NCBI GenBank assembly: GCA_002509665.1
Contig: DADN01000250.1
Coordinates: 43,188 to 48,277, forward strand
Source of the DNA: Methanobacterium sp. UBA8
GTDB taxonomy: Archaea > Methanobacteriota > Methanobacteria > Methanobacteriales > Methanobacteriaceae
Direction of reading: 5' to 3'
DNA: 5,090 bases
Made by a program: the position numbers and the translations under genes. Under the pieces are notes generated by a model, which made no database searches, was not told the DNA's origin, and saw only the letters and a list, made by a program, of their open reading frames with translations. This document shows positions 4,730 to 5,090 of the stretch, one piece after another (the first letter of the stretch is position 1; the number at the start of each line of letters is the position of its first letter).

Positions 4730-5090
4730 ATGAAAATTGTATGCGTTAAAGGAAGTCCTAGAGTAAACGGAAATAGTTCTCGTCTTGCAGATTATTTTCT
4801 AAGAAACTTTGAGGGTTCTGAAAACGAAATAAAAACATTTAACCTTAATCAGCTTAAGTATATGGGATGTCAGGGGTGCAGAAAATGTCTCACTGATACA
4901 GAAAAATGTATTATTAATGATGACCTGCAGGAAGTCCTTGAATCTGTCAGAGAATCCGATATTTTAGTTTTAGTATCGGGTGTTTATTATGGGGAGCTTA
5001 CTTCTCAGGCTAAAGGGTTTATTGATAGAACCTACTCTTTTAACGTCCCAGATTTTGTAACTAATCCTAATTCCAGCCGATTAAAATCTG
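4730..5090 (+). CDS. Iron-sulfur flavoprotein (Isf-like), third member, truncated by window end
   Basis: The first 120 codons are present and the reading frame runs open off the right edge. The protein begins MKIVCVKGSPRVNGNSSRLA, an FMN reductase-type phosphate loop (G8-S-P-R...N-S-S). C47, C50, C53 and C60 give CxxCxxCx6C, the compact 4Fe-4S motif of classical Isf proteins, which are about 190 residues long, so roughly 70 residues are probably missing. VSGVYYGELTSQAKGFIDR (82-100) is the second FMN loop and helix. It is much less like the other two Isf-like proteins than they are like each other. The ribosome site is weak (AGAG, 4717-4720). An in-frame ATG at 4694 would add 12 lysine-rich residues but has no ribosome site and would spoil the alignment of the cysteines. 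Known Isf relatives take electrons from ferredoxin and reduce O2/H2O2, so a protective or electron-transfer role is inferred. Confidence 0.85.
   Translation, partial: MKIVCVKGSPRVNGNSSRLADYFLRNFEGSENEIKTFNLNQLKYMGCQGCRKCLTDTEKCIINDDLQEVLESVRESDILVLVSGVYYGELTSQAKGFIDRTYSFNVPDFVTNPNSSRLKS

Noticed and set aside
1..5090. CRISPR array, tRNA, rRNA, insertion sequence or attachment site.
   Set aside because: No regularly spaced repeats, cloverleaf-like segments, transposase motifs or terminal inverted repeats were found. The only long repeat is the pair of Isf paralogues.

Overview
The window is a compact, single-strand array of redox enzymes from a low-GC obligate anaerobe. Seven genes all read on the + strand, with gaps of 1 to 60 bases, and every one encodes a predicted flavin and/or iron-sulfur protein. 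I see no tRNA, rRNA, CRISPR array, transposase, transporter or regulator gene. The host is best guessed as a methanogenic archaeon of the Methanobacteriales type. The grounds are iron-sulfur flavoproteins (Isf, first characterised in Methanosarcina thermophila), AT-rich codon use, and TATA-box-like elements in the only two longer non-coding stretches. A clostridial host is not excluded, because clostridia carry the same families and the Shine-Dalgarno sites would fit either.

Layout: bases 1-139 are a non-coding leader with a TATA-like element and a perfect 10-bp inverted repeat (79-103). Then come an EFR1-type flavodoxin/ferredoxin fusion (140-907), an FMN nitroreductase (927-1499), an Isf-like protein (1524-2174), an Old Yellow Enzyme (OYE)-type FMN/4Fe-4S reductase (2176-3192), a second Isf-like protein about 74% identical to the first (3208-3858), a second and divergent EFR1 protein (3890-4669), and the first 120 codons of a third Isf-like protein (4730 to the window edge). 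The first six are probably one operon. The seventh is set off by a 60-base AT-rich gap and may have its own promoter.

Working model (inference): the EFR1 proteins and the Isf proteins handle low-potential electrons, one or two at a time. The nitroreductase and the OYE-type protein are the terminal reductases acting on small organic molecules, quinones, nitro or enone compounds, or reactive oxygen products. The OYE-type protein ends just after its 4Fe-4S cysteine motif and lacks the FAD/NAD(P)H half of dienoyl-CoA-reductase-like enzymes, so it needs an external electron donor. The two Isf copies on either side of it are the obvious candidates. It also has Phe where the family's proton-donor Tyr normally sits. 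These two departures, together with the Isf-OYE-Isf arrangement, are the most interesting features of the window.
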